The notes under the pieces: generated by a model
What the model was told of the DNA's origin: nothing
Database searches by the model: none
Seen by the model: the letters and a program-made list of their open reading frames with translations, nothing else
Part shown: positions 15,687 to 24,024 of the stretch, one piece after another
Position numbering within the stretch: the stretch's first letter is position 1
Layout: each line of letters begins with the position of its first letter
Position numbers and translations under genes: made by a program
From: Actinomycetes bacterium
Lineage (GTDB): Bacteria > Actinomycetota > Acidimicrobiia > Spongiisociales > UBA5794
Direction of reading: 5' to 3'
Length of the DNA stretch: 42,955 nt
Assembly (NCBI GenBank): GCA_023336875.1
Contig: JAMBLH010000023.1
Coordinates: 1-42,955, forward strand

Positions 15687-16585
15687 CAGGGCATACGACA
15701 CCTCACGCAGCAAAACCCCGTATTGCGTCGACCATGGGCAAGGCGGGCATCTTCTCGGAGGCGCTGCCCTTCATCAGCCGTTTCAGGGGGTCCACCGTCG
15801 TCATCAAGTACGGCGGCTCGGCAATGGTCGACGATCTACTACGTGGCACATTCGCAGATGACGTCGCAATGCTCCACTACGTCGGGATCAAGCCTGTCAT
15901 CGTGCACGGCGGGGGCCCCCATATCTCGAAAGCCATGGGGCAACAGGGCATCGAACCACAATGGATCGAAGGTCTCAGAGTCACAGACGAACACACCATG
16001 AGAGTCGTCCAGGCCACTCTCGTAGGGGAGATCAACCCCGATATTGTCCGGCTCATCAACAACCACGGATCTGTTGCAGCGGGGATGTCAGGACTCGATG
16101 CCAATCTGTTCGTCGCCGAGCCCGAGGATCAACGGCTCGGTTTCGTGGGAAGAGTTACCAAAGTCAACACCGATCTCATCGAGGGTCTCCAGGATCAGGG
16201 ATATGTACCTGTGGTGGCACCCATTGCGCGCGGGGAGGACGGCGCCAGCTACAACGTCAACGCCGACGTAGCAGCGAGCGTTCTGGCAACTGCCCTTGGT
16301 GCCCGAAAGCTCGTGTACCTGACCGATGTCGAGGGCCTCTATCGAAATCTCGGCGACGATGACAGCCTCATCTCCAGGATCACAACTCCCGAGTTGGAGG
16401 AGCTCATCGAAGGCGGGTCCGTCTCTGCTGGAATGCTGCCGAAGCTCAGATCAGCCATCGATGCCGTGGATGGCGGCGTCGACCAGGTGCACATCCTCGA
16501 TGGCCGGATGCAGCACGCCCTGTTGTTGGAAATTTTTACGCCTGAAGGCATCGGAACGATGATCACGATGGAGACGAGACCGTGA
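15683..16585 (+). CDS. argB: N-acetylglutamate kinase
   Basis: The 300-residue kinase phosphorylates N-acetylglutamate. The amino-acid-kinase motifs are clear: VVIKYGGSAM, VIVHGGGPHIS, YNVNADVAAS and YLTDVEGLY. The N-terminal helix ahead of the core is of the kind seen in arginine-inhibited hexameric kinases, so feedback by arginine is plausible. It is coupled to argJ by an ATGA overlap. Confidence 0.96.
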   Translation: MTGHTTPHAAKPRIASTMGKAGIFSEALPFISRFRGSTVVIKYGGSAMVDDLLRGTFADDVAMLHYVGIKPVIVHGGGPHISKAMGQQGIEPQWIEGLRVTDEHTMRVVQATLVGEINPDIVRLINNHGSVAAGMSGLDANLFVAEPEDQRLGFVGRVTKVNTDLIEGLQDQGYVPVVAPIARGEDGASYNVNADVAASVLATALGARKLVYLTDVEGLYRNLGDDDSLISRITTPELEELIEGGSVSAGMLPKLRSAIDAVDGGVDQVHILDGRMQHALLLEIFTPEGIGTMITMETRP

Positions 16586-17055
16586 GAGCCGACACCAACG
16601 CCAGACGACGTGAGGTCAGGAACCTTCTCGGCTCGGGAGACATCGCAAGTCAGGGCGATCTCCAGTCGTTGTTGGCGGACAAGGGATTCGATGTGACCCA
16701 GGCGACGATCTCTCGCGATCTCGACTCGGTGGGCGCAGAGCGCGTCAAGGACATCGGTGGCTTCAGATATCGAATATCACGGCATTCCGACACCGACAAC
16801 GAAGCCGTTGCAGCGTTGTTGGAGGCGGTAGACGAGTTCGTCGAGAGCATCGTCACCTCGGGCAGTCTCATCGTGCTGAAGGTCCCCCCAGGCGCCGCGC
16901 AGTTCGTTGCAAGCCGCATCGATGCCGCTGAGTTGAACGGTTCACTCGGAACGATTGCGGGAGACGACACCATCCTCATCGTCGCCGATGAGCAAGTGGG
17001 CGTCTCGGAACTTTCAAGAAGACTTACAGGAATGGAGCAAACCCATGGCAAGTGA
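16582..17055 (+). CDS. argR: Arginine repressor
   Basis: The 157-residue ArgR has an N-terminal winged helix-turn-helix ([16 protein letters not shown]) and a C-terminal arginine-binding and hexamerising domain with [12 protein letters not shown]. It should repress the operon through sites near 13480-13494. It follows argB directly (GTGA overlap); the argD and argF genes usually found between argB and argR in actinobacteria are absent. Confidence 0.95.
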   Translation: MRADTNARRREVRNLLGSGDIASQGDLQSLLADKGFDVTQATISRDLDSVGAERVKDIGGFRYRISRHSDTDNEAVAALLEAVDEFVESIVTSGSLIVLKVPPGAAQFVASRIDAAELNGSLGTIAGDDTILIVADEQVGVSELSRRLTGMEQTHGK

Positions 17056-18262
17056 CATCAAGAAGGTCGTATTGGCGTACAGCGGTGGCCTCGACACCTC
17101 CATCATCCTCAAGTGGATCAAAGAGGAATACAACGCAGAGGTCGTTACGTACACAGCTGACGTTGGGCAGGGAGAAGAGGTGGAGGAGGCGCGGGTGAAA
17201 GCGCTCGAGACGGGCGCGACCGAGGCGATCTGTGAAGACCTCACGGAGGAGTTCGTGACCGATTACGTGTTCCCCGCTTTTCGAGCATCCTCGCTCTATG
17301 AGGGCTACTACCACATGGGCACTTCGCTTGCGCGACCGGTGATCTCAAAGGGTCTCGTACGTGCCGCGATCGACACCGGTGCCGATGCCATTGCACATGG
17401 TGCCACAGGCAAAGGAAACGACCAGGTGCGTTTCGAACTCTCGGCGTACGCTCTCAAGCCAGATATCAAGGTGATCGCACCATGGCGTGAGTGGGATCTT
17501 AAAGGCAGAGCCGACCTTGTGGCATACGCAGAGCGCCACGGCATTCCCGTCCCTGTTACGCCGGAGAAGCCGTACTCCACCGATGCCAATCTGCTTCACA
17601 TCTCGTACGAGGGAGGCGTCCTGGAGGACCCATGGACCTCTCCGCCTGAGAACATGTTCGCGATGACAGTGAGTCCCGAGGCCGCACCAGATGAAGCGGA
17701 ATTCGTGACGATCGGATACGAAGCAGGTGATCCCGTGTCAATCGACGGTGTGAGGATGTCTCCCGTTGAGATCCTCACGAGGACAAATGAGCTCGGAGGA
17801 AGGCATGGCATCGGGCGAGTGGACATTGTCGAGAACCGGTTCGTTGGAATGAAGAGCCGCGGCGTCTACGAGACACCCGGAGGCACTCTTCTCTATCACG
17901 CCCACCGAGCGGTTGAATCGTTGACGCTGGACCGTGAGGTCGCCCACCTGCGCGACGAGCTGTCCAACCGGTACGCCGAGATGGTGTACAACGGATTCTG
18001 GTTCGCCCCAGAGCGCGAGGCGCTCCAATCGTTCATGGACGACGTCCAGAAACCTGTAACAGGAGAGGCGAGGATGAAGCTGTACAAAGGGCAGGCGATC
18101 GTCGACGGGCGCCGTTCCGACACGCATGACCTATACGACGAGGCAACTGTGACCTTTGAGGCAGATGATGTATACAACCAATCAGACGCCGAGGGCTTTA
18201 TCCGCCTCCAATCCCTCCGACTCCGCACGTTCGCGGAGAAAAGGCTCGGCGAAGGTGAGTAA
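17045..18262 (+). CDS. argG: Argininosuccinate synthase
   Basis: The 405-residue enzyme joins citrulline and aspartate with ATP. The P-loop YSGGLDTS is at the N-terminus and [11 protein letters not shown] follows. I chose ATG 17045 because GGAG lies seven bases upstream and the family N-terminus starts here; the start overlaps the end of argR by 11 bases. Confidence 0.97.
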   Translation: MASDIKKVVLAYSGGLDTSIILKWIKEEYNAEVVTYTADVGQGEEVEEARVKALETGATEAICEDLTEEFVTDYVFPAFRASSLYEGYYHMGTSLARPVISKGLVRAAIDTGADAIAHGATGKGNDQVRFELSAYALKPDIKVIAPWREWDLKGRADLVAYAERHGIPVPVTPEKPYSTDANLLHISYEGGVLEDPWTSPPENMFAMTVSPEAAPDEAEFVTIGYEAGDPVSIDGVRMSPVEILTRTNELGGRHGIGRVDIVENRFVGMKSRGVYETPGGTLLYHAHRAVESLTLDREVAHLRDELSNRYAEMVYNGFWFAPEREALQSFMDDVQKPVTGEARMKLYKGQAIVDGRRSDTHDLYDEATVTFEADDVYNQSDAEGFIRLQSLRLRTFAEKRLGEGE

Positions 18263-18333
18263 ACGACATACGACGTACGACCTACGGCATAGGACAGGAT
18301 TCGGAGTCGTGGGTCGTACGTCGTACGTCGTTT
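18261..18333. repeat. Long palindromic intergenic repeat between argG and argH
   Basis: The arms 18261-18286 and 18308-18333 can pair over 26 bases with two mismatches, leaving a 21-base loop. The left arm starts inside the argG stop codon. The ACGACRTACGACGTACGAC composition relates it to the stem at 7062-7115. It could be a REP-like mobile palindrome that also tunes argH expression relative to the upstream genes. Confidence 0.7.
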
Positions 18334-18355
18334 GTCGGGCGCACGGAGGGCGGCT

Positions 18356-19717
18356 ATGACTCTGTGGTCGGGTGGGCGTTTCGAGGAGGGGCCGTCTGAG
18401 GAGCTGTGGCGGTTCACGGTGGACACCTCCGATCGGCGAATGCTCGTCGACGACATCGACGGTTCCATTGCACACGCAACCATGCTTGGCGGCGTTGGTC
18501 TACTTACTCCCGATGAGGCGGCTGCAATGCTCGAGACTCTCGGAGCGATCAGGGATGAGGCAGTGGCGGGCAGGTTCGTGTTTATCGAAACGGACGAGGA
18601 TGTTCACTCGGCGGTTGAGCGGAGACTTGGGGAAGCGATCGGCGAGCTCGCGGGCAAGCTCCACACAGGCAGGTCAAGAAACGATCAGGTCGCGCTCGAC
18701 CTGAGGCTGTATCTCAAGCGGTCGGCACGCAGCCGTATCGACCAACTCAGCGCTTTCATCCGAGTACTGATCGATGTGACGGAATCGGTGGGTGATGCGG
18801 TTGTACCGAGCTACACGCATCTCCAGCAGGCCCAGGCGATCCCGCTTGCGCACCATCTGCTCGCCTATGCGTGGATGATCAAGAGGGACATTGAGCGATT
18901 CTCCGATGTGATGGCTCGGATCGACGTATCGCCCCTCGGTGCGGGCGCATCGGGAGGTTCGTCCCTCCCGCTCGATGTGGAGGCTTCTGCTGAGTTACTT
19001 GGCATGACGGCGATATTCGATAACTCAATGGACGCAGTCGGGTCTCGCGATGTCGCGGCGGAGTATGTCTGGTGCGCCACTCAGGCAATGCTGCACTTGT
19101 CGCGCCTGTCCGAGGAACTGCTGTTGTGGTCGACGAGCGAATTCGGTTGGGCCACCTTCTCCGACGCCTACACGACGGGATCATCTGCAATGCCACACAA
19201 GAAGAACGTCGACATTGCGGAGCTCGTCCGGGGTAGGTCGGCAGCAGTGATCGGAGACCTCACGTCGATCGCTGCCCTGCAGAAAGGCTTGCCCATGACC
19301 TACAACAGAGACCTGCAGGAGGACAAGCGGATCGTGTTTCACGCGGATGACACTCTTGCGGGTTCGCTCGAAGCTCTCGGAGGCATGTTATCAACCGCGG
19401 AGTTCCATACACCTCCGCCATCTGATTGGGTAACGGCTCTTGATCTTGCAGAAGCACTCGTTGGTAGAGGCGTCCCGTTCAGAGTCGCGCATCTCCTCGT
19501 TGGAGGACTGGTCACCGAATTGATAGCACGTGGAGAGTCATTCCATGATCTGACGGAGCAGCAGCTCACCGAATTCGATGGCCGATTCGAGGGGGCCGAC
19601 CTCGCGGTGTTCGACGTCGGTGCCTCGGTGGCCGCTCGCTCGACGCACCGAGGTGGATCCATGGAATCGGTCGAAGCACAAATCCGAGACCTCGAAGCAT
19701 TCCTGACTCTCGGCTGA
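18356..19717 (+). CDS. argH: Argininosuccinate lyase
   Basis: The 453-residue lyase releases arginine and fumarate. The superfamily signature GSSAMPHKKNVDIAEL and the HTGRSRNDQVALDLRLY stretch are both intact. I chose ATG 18356 because GGAGG (18345-18349) lies six bases upstream; a TTG at 18332 is in frame but lies inside the hairpin. Confidence 0.96.
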   Translation: MTLWSGGRFEEGPSEELWRFTVDTSDRRMLVDDIDGSIAHATMLGGVGLLTPDEAAAMLETLGAIRDEAVAGRFVFIETDEDVHSAVERRLGEAIGELAGKLHTGRSRNDQVALDLRLYLKRSARSRIDQLSAFIRVLIDVTESVGDAVVPSYTHLQQAQAIPLAHHLLAYAWMIKRDIERFSDVMARIDVSPLGAGASGGSSLPLDVEASAELLGMTAIFDNSMDAVGSRDVAAEYVWCATQAMLHLSRLSEELLLWSTSEFGWATFSDAYTTGSSAMPHKKNVDIAELVRGRSAAVIGDLTSIAALQKGLPMTYNRDLQEDKRIVFHADDTLAGSLEALGGMLSTAEFHTPPPSDWVTALDLAEALVGRGVPFRVAHLLVGGLVTELIARGESFHDLTEQQLTEFDGRFEGADLAVFDVGASVAARSTHRGGSMESVEAQIRDLEAFLTLG

Positions 19718-20121
19718 TGGCTGGCTACTCGGGAACGCCCCTCGCAAAGAAACTCGGGATCACGGACGGTTTCAAGGTGCTTGCCATATCTGGGCCCGCC
19801 GACCTCGATGAGTGGCTCGAACCTCTACCGGAAGGCGTGCGCATCGGGTCGAGGTTCCGCACGGCCGATATCGTGCTCGTGTTCGCAACGACTGCTGCTC
19901 AGATGCAGAGCGGTGTCGAGCGAGCCCTGAGCGCACTACCGAAGGAGGGAGCAATGTGGCTGTGCTGGCCGAAGAAAGCGTCCGGAATCGAGAGTGAGCT
20001 CCAATCACGCGACATTGTGATGGACCACATGTTGCCCCTCGGATTGGTTGACGTAAAGGTTGCCGCCATATCGGATGTGTGGTCCGGCCTCAGGTTCGTG
20101 ATCCGTAAGGAGCTGCGCTAG
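19717..20121 (+). CDS. DUF3052 family protein
   Basis: The 134-residue soluble protein begins with AGYSGTPLAKKLGI, the hallmark of the actinobacterial DUF3052 family, whose function is unknown. It has no membrane segment or known catalytic motif. The ATG shares one base with the argH stop (TGATG), so it is the last gene of the arg transcript, which may only reflect read-through. Confidence 0.85.
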   Translation: MAGYSGTPLAKKLGITDGFKVLAISGPADLDEWLEPLPEGVRIGSRFRTADIVLVFATTAAQMQSGVERALSALPKEGAMWLCWPKKASGIESELQSRDIVMDHMLPLGLVDVKVAAISDVWSGLRFVIRKELR

Positions 20122-20128
20122 AGCCGTC

Positions 20129-20305
20129 CTACGCAGCTTCCTGGGCGGGGACCAGGGTCAGGCAGTCAGGACACGCAGGATCGCTGCAATTGGCAATAAC
20201 CTCAACGGTGAGTCCGCCTGCGTCGAACCAGGCCTCGAGCTTGCTGTTGCTCATGGCCATCAGGTCGTCGGTCTTGGTGGTGCGTGTGAGTGTGATTGAT
20301 TCCAT
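20129..20305 (-). CDS. Small cysteine-containing protein, unknown
   Basis: From ATG 20305 (GTG 20311 is also possible) the frame encodes 58 residues: a polar N-terminal half and a C-terminal CSDPACPDC cluster that could bind a metal. It is convergent with the DUF3052 gene with only seven bases between them. I do not recognise a family. Coding is supported only by position and by the regular composition, so it may be spurious. Confidence 0.45.
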   Translation of the reverse strand: MESITLTRTTKTDDLMAMSNSKLEAWFDAGGLTVEVIANCSDPACPDCLTLVPAQEAA

Positions 20306-20381
20306 GTCCACAACCTATCTCGTGGGTGTGACAGAAAACGAAATCAGGATGCGGCGCCGATGGCTGAGTCCTCGTAGCTGA

Positions 20382-20387
20382 TAGCCT
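20382..20387 (+). promoter_or_regulatory. -10 box of a probable leaderless promoter for the cupin gene
   Basis: TAGCCT ends six bases before ATG 20394, with no ribosome-binding sequence between. This is the same layout as at argC and fhs. No convincing -35 box is seen. Confidence 0.5.
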
Positions 20388-20393
20388 GAGACC

Positions 20394-20741
20394 ATGGAAC
20401 TGAAGCGATATGCGGACACGGCACCGTTCATGTTCGGGGATTTCGAACTGCGAGAACTCACACCTGACGCCTATGGCGGGTCGTCGTTTGCTGAGATCAT
20501 TGTTCCGATCGGTGCGGACCGCACGCCGCGGGTTTCAGAGAAGGACCATCGCATGTATGTCGGGCTGGTCGGTGAACTCGAGTTCAAGGTCGACGATGAG
20601 GTCTTCCATCTTTCGCCCGGTGATGTGCTCCACATCGACAAGGGGGAGACCTATGGCTTCCACAACGGTGGCTACGAGGAGGGTCGATTGCTTCTCATCC
20701 GTGTCCCTGGTCCCCTGCTACCTGGTGCCGCACAGCCCTAG
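20394..20741 (+). CDS. Cupin-domain protein
   Basis: This 115-residue single-domain cupin has the second cupin motif LSPGDVLHIDKGETYGFHN and a beta-rich body. Small cupins of this kind bind a metal or small ligand; the substrate here is unknown. It is a monocistronic gene convergent with the hemolysin III gene. Confidence 0.75.
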   Translation: MELKRYADTAPFMFGDFELRELTPDAYGGSSFAEIIVPIGADRTPRVSEKDHRMYVGLVGELEFKVDDEVFHLSPGDVLHIDKGETYGFHNGGYEEGRLLLIRVPGPLLPGAAQP

Positions 20742-20769
20742 GAGTCTCCTAGTTTCACGACACGAGGGC

Positions 20770-21435
20770 TCAGACGCCTCTCGGAAGGACATAGCGCCAG
20801 ATCATCACGAAGTGAACAACGCTCGCTGTAACGACCATGATGTGGAACACCTCGTGATAGGAGAACACGCGAGGCCACAGCCTTGGACGGTTCGTGACCA
20901 GCAGCAACATCCCGATCGAGTAGATCAGGCCCCCAGCGAGCGCTAGTGCTGAACCTGCCCATCCGAGTTCCTGGACGAAGGTCCACGCGATGCCTGCCCC
21001 GAGCCACCCCATCGAAATCGCGAGGATCATTGAGAACGTCTGCTCCTCACGGGGGAAGAACGTGTGCTGGAGAGCACCGAGGGCAACAAGCGCCCATGCA
21101 GTACCAAGTACGGCCCACTGCGCCCATCCGTCGAGCATCACGATTGCGATCGGCGTGTATGTGCCTGCGATGAGTACGAGGATCATCGAGTGATCGACGC
21201 GCTGCATCCGTTTCTTCCATGCATCCCTCCAGGGGATCGCGTGGTACAGAGAACTTGTCGTATAGAGAGCGACCATTGCAAGGCCGAAGACGATTGCTCC
21301 AAAGCGGACACCCCAGTTCGGTGACACCCATGCAAGAAAGCCTGTGCCGAGGAGGGCAGCGACCGCAGCGCCGCTGTGAAGGAATCCGCGAACGGGGTTC
21401 TGCATCTTGCCAAGGGTCCAGCGCTGAGTCTCCAT
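20770..21435 (-). CDS. Hemolysin III / PAQR-family membrane protein
   Basis: The 221-residue protein has about seven membrane segments and the conserved family residues: SSLYHAIPW, the RVDHSMI stretch and the C-terminal HEVFHIMVV histidines that bind zinc in PAQR proteins. I chose ATG 21435 because a TACTCT -10 box lies seven bases upstream and the extra upstream residues are not membrane-like. Mycobacterium tuberculosis Rv1085c (same family) is likewise adjacent to the short Z-prenyl synthase Rv1086, matching the pair seen here. Confidence 0.88.
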   Translation of the reverse strand: METQRWTLGKMQNPVRGFLHSGAAVAALLGTGFLAWVSPNWGVRFGAIVFGLAMVALYTTSSLYHAIPWRDAWKKRMQRVDHSMILVLIAGTYTPIAIVMLDGWAQWAVLGTAWALVALGALQHTFFPREEQTFSMILAISMGWLGAGIAWTFVQELGWAGSALALAGGLIYSIGMLLLVTNRPRLWPRVFSYHEVFHIMVVTASVVHFVMIWRYVLPRGV

Positions 21436-21442
21436 GAGGGAG

Positions 21443-21448
21443 AGAGTA
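21443..21448 (-). promoter_or_regulatory. -10 box of a probable leaderless promoter for the hemolysin III gene
   Basis: On the minus strand TACTCT stands seven bases before ATG 21435, and there is no Shine-Dalgarno sequence. The remaining 103 bases up to the divergent Z-prenyl synthase start hold no other motif I can name. Confidence 0.45.
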
Positions 21449-21551
21449 TCGCCAAATTTGGGTATCCGTGCAAATTCTGTGGACTTCAGGGAATCCCTCT
21501 TGGGTCGGTGTGGCTCTAGGCTCGGCGTAGCCGATGTCGATTGGAGTATCG

Positions 21552-22334
21552 GTGCACGTACCAAAGAACCTCAAGAAGCCGATATATCAGGTCTATGAGC
21601 AGCGCCTCCTCCAGACCCTCGACCATGAAGGACTGCCGCAACACATTGGTGTGATCCATGACGGACATCGGCGATATGCAAGGGCGGAAGGGCTCCCCGA
21701 CTACGCGGCTTCGTATCGGGTGGGAATGGAGAAGTTCGTCGAGTTTCTCGGTTGGACAGGCGAGCTCGAGATCCCTGCTGTTACCTGTTGGTTGCTATCC
21801 ACGGAGAATCTGGCTCGCCCTGGAGACGAACTGAGACCCTATTACGACGTGTTGATCGAACTTTTCGACCGGATACCGAAAACACCCGCTGGCCAGAATG
21901 TGACCGTGCGGTTCATCGGGAGTCTCGATCTCCTGCCTGCCGACCTGGTGGAGGCCACCAAACGACTCCAGGAGTCATGTTCCACAGGAAGCCGACGCGT
22001 CACCATTGCCCTCGCATACGGGGGGAGACAGGAGATCGTCGATGCAGTGCGCGAGCTCGTTGGCAAACTCGCAGCTGATGGAACCCCGGCTTCGGAGATA
22101 GCAGGGCACATCGACAGGGACACCATCTCTGCCGGTATGTATGCTTCCGACCTGCCCGATCCGGATCTCGTACTCCGCACATCTGGCGAGGCAAGGCTGT
22201 CAGGGTTCCTGCTGTGGCAGGCCGCCTATGCCGAGTACTCGTTCGTCGATGTGTACTGGCCGGCTTTCCGCCATATTGACTTCCTTCGAGCCCTGCGCGA
22301 CTACACCAACAGAGAGCGCCGCTACGGCAGGTGA
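21552..22334 (+). CDS. Short-chain cis-prenyltransferase (UppS / Rv1086-like)
   Basis: This 260-residue cis-prenyltransferase condenses isopentenyl diphosphate to make Z-prenyl diphosphates for the cell envelope. The N-terminal PKNLKKPIYQVYEQRL resembles mycobacterial Rv1086, a (Z,E)-farnesyl diphosphate synthase. The C-terminal LRTSGEARLSGFLLWQ and the Tyr/Phe-rich DVYWPAF are intact. The active-site DGNR box reads DGHR (37-40), so the conserved Asn is His. The chosen start is GTG with GGAG five bases upstream; ATG 21534 is an alternative. Confidence 0.88.
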   Translation: MHVPKNLKKPIYQVYEQRLLQTLDHEGLPQHIGVIHDGHRRYARAEGLPDYAASYRVGMEKFVEFLGWTGELEIPAVTCWLLSTENLARPGDELRPYYDVLIELFDRIPKTPAGQNVTVRFIGSLDLLPADLVEATKRLQESCSTGSRRVTIALAYGGRQEIVDAVRELVGKLAADGTPASEIAGHIDRDTISAGMYASDLPDPDLVLRTSGEARLSGFLLWQAAYAEYSFVDVYWPAFRHIDFLRALRDYTNRERRYGR

Positions 22335-22399
22335 CCGTCCGACTCGGTGGTTCGGTCGATGCCGGGGATCTCGTACTGCCCGCTGAGGACTTCCATTGA

Positions 22400-22567
22400 C
22401 GGGAGATACTGGCTGAGACGTTCGATGTTGGTATGGGCACAGGCACCCAGGTCGATCCTGCGTACGAGGGACGTACATTCCCCTTCACCGGCGCGCTCGA
22501 CCGGGTTGTAGTCACCTTGACAGACCACGCCGACGCATCACCAGCGCCTCACGAGTTCGTTGACTGA
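22400..22567 (+). pseudogene. C-terminal remnant of an arylsulfatase
   Basis: The reading frame here encodes FDVGMGTGTQVDPAYEGR and then FPFTGALDRVVVTL before a stop at 22565. This matches the end of arylsulfatase A-type enzymes, where a TG(T/S)-V-Y and FPFTG-(L/I)-(E/D)-V segment closes the C-terminal beta domain. A stop at 22397-22399 interrupts the frame upstream and no sulfatase active-site box (CxPxR) exists nearby. It is therefore a fossil of a deleted gene between the prenyl synthase and the phosphatase gene. The rest of the 22335-22638 gap shows nothing else I can name. Confidence 0.6.
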
Positions 22568-22638
22568 CCAGTCGCGCCGCCACGCCAATGCTGTCGACTA
22601 GATGCGAATTCGGCCAGTGAGGGCAGAGAACCGGGCAG

Positions 22639-23325
22639 CTATCTGGATCGCAGTTCCGACGGGATGTGATCCTGGTCATTGAATGTGCGCAGGCTTGGCA
22701 CATAGGCACCGGCGAGTGGGATAAATTTTACCCTCGCGAACGAACCGTGGAAGAGAACGTACTTCTCCCACTCCCAGGGTGACGGTGGCGCCCCCATCAG
22801 GTGAGCCAGACAGACCGAGTTGGTACCACCATGGGCAACTATGACGATCCGGCCCAGTTCATCACTGACGTCCCAGAGTCTCGGATCCTCGTGGTTCCGC
22901 GTGATCCCCCGGTTGGCAAGCAACGCGTCGAGTGCAGTGGTGACGCGATTGTGAAAGTCGCGAAACGGCTCACCACCGGGAAGGCCGTCCCACCACTCGT
23001 CCGGAGTGCGATGCCTGGTGGTCCTGAAGATGTCGATAACAGCCTCTTCGGTCACTCCTTCCCAATCGGGCATCTGAATCTCAACCAGGTCATCGATCGT
23101 CGTAATTGTCAGCCCCGTTGTCGTTGCTATCGGGTCAGCAGTCTCCTGGGAACGAATCGCTGGTGACACGATCAACTCCGTGGCAGTGGCTTTCTCGTCG
23201 GTTGCTATGCGCGCGGCAGCGAGTGTTGCCTGTTTGCGCCCAAGCTCCGTGAGGTGAGGGTTGGGCTGGGAGAGACCGTCGATGGCCCATTGGGGCTGTC
23301 CGTGTCGTACGAAGATGATGTCCAT
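22639..23325 (-). CDS. Histidine phosphatase family protein (phosphoglycerate-mutase-like)
   Basis: The 228-residue protein has the phosphohistidine motif FVRHGQPQ at the N-terminus, SPAIRSQETA, and the second catalytic histidine in IVIVAHGGTNSV. Family members include phosphoglycerate mutases and small-molecule phosphatases; the substrate is unclear. I chose ATG 23325 since the catalytic motif follows at once and a TAGCCT -10 box lies seven bases upstream. Confidence 0.85.
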   Translation of the reverse strand: MDIIFVRHGQPQWAIDGLSQPNPHLTELGRKQATLAAARIATDEKATATELIVSPAIRSQETADPIATTTGLTITTIDDLVEIQMPDWEGVTEEAVIDIFRTTRHRTPDEWWDGLPGGEPFRDFHNRVTTALDALLANRGITRNHEDPRLWDVSDELGRIVIVAHGGTNSVCLAHLMGAPPSPWEWEKYVLFHGSFARVKFIPLAGAYVPSLRTFNDQDHIPSELRSR

Positions 23326-23332
23326 CGGTGGG

Positions 23333-23338
23333 AGGCTA
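23333..23338 (-). promoter_or_regulatory. -10 box of a probable leaderless promoter for the histidine phosphatase gene
   Basis: On the minus strand TAGCCT precedes ATG 23325 by seven bases with no ribosome site between. The -35 region would fall inside the palindrome at 23354-23376. Confidence 0.45.
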
Positions 23339-23353
23339 ACCCGGAAAGAACCA

Positions 23354-23376
23354 GAGGCCGCCATATTGGCGGCCTC
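23354..23376. other. Perfect 10-bp hairpin between divergent genes
   Basis: GAGGCCGCCA (23354-23363) pairs perfectly with TGGCGGCCTC (23367-23376) around the loop TAT. It lies between two divergently transcribed genes (the phosphatase and pyrE), where a terminator is not expected, unless it once served the lost sulfatase gene. It may instead be an operator. Confidence 0.5.
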
Positions 23377-23460
23377 GGTCCGGGCTTAGACGGGAGGTTA
23401 GGAAGGCATCCTGTCTGACTACCGTATCGTCCATCTGGATACAGCACTTGAGAGGTTTTC

Positions 23461-24021
23461 TTGGATTCTTTCTCGGCCCGTAAATCGGCCCTTATCGCGC
23501 ATCTCGTTGAGCACTCGGTACGAACCGACGGCCCGTTCACACTTCGCTCCGGTGAAGTCTCGGCGTGGTACATCGATGCCCGTCAAACAACGTTCTCGGG
23601 CGAAGGTGCGTGGCTCGTTGGCAGAGCAATGCTCGCTGAGATCCCCGGAGGCATCGACGCGATCGGGGGCATGACCATGGGCGCAGATCCGATTGCCGTG
23701 GCATTAGCGATGGTTGCTGCTGATGAAGGTGTTGACCTGGCGTCGTTCTCGATCAGAAAGACCGCGAAGGGCCACGGTACTGGTGGTCGTCTCGTCGGGC
23801 CGATCGGCGCTGGGTCAAGAGTCGTTGCGCTTGAGGACACGACGACCACGGGTGCAGCGCTGGGGGAGGCCATCGAAGTGCTCAGGGAAGCCGATGTGGT
23901 TGTGGTCAGGGTTGTTGCTCTGGTAGACCGTTCGAATGGCGCGACTGCAAGGCGCATTGCCGAGCTCGGCGTACCCTATGTTGGACTGGTGACCCCCAGG
24001 GACCTCGGAGTTGAGCTGTAA
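23461..24021 (+). CDS. pyrE: Orotate phosphoribosyltransferase
   Basis: The 186-residue enzyme converts orotate and PRPP to OMP in pyrimidine synthesis. The PRPP-binding loop VVALEDTTTTGAALGEAI and the catalytic-loop residues SIRKTAKGHGTGGRLVG are present. Translation should start at TTG 23461, with AGAGG five bases upstream. It is followed after three bases by the PH-domain gene. Confidence 0.92.
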   Translation: MDSFSARKSALIAHLVEHSVRTDGPFTLRSGEVSAWYIDARQTTFSGEGAWLVGRAMLAEIPGGIDAIGGMTMGADPIAVALAMVAADEGVDLASFSIRKTAKGHGTGGRLVGPIGAGSRVVALEDTTTTGAALGEAIEVLREADVVVVRVVALVDRSNGATARRIAELGVPYVGLVTPRDLGVEL

Positions 24022-24024
24022 CAA

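Noticed and set aside
22397..22399. UGA before the sulfatase remnant as another selenocysteine codon
   Set aside because: There is no SECIS-like hairpin, no known Sec position in that part of sulfatases, and only a very short frame upstream.
22322..22528. 68-codon minus-strand frame in the gap after the prenyl synthase
   Set aside because: The opposite strand carries recognisable sulfatase sequence over part of it, and no family or ribosome site supports the minus frame.
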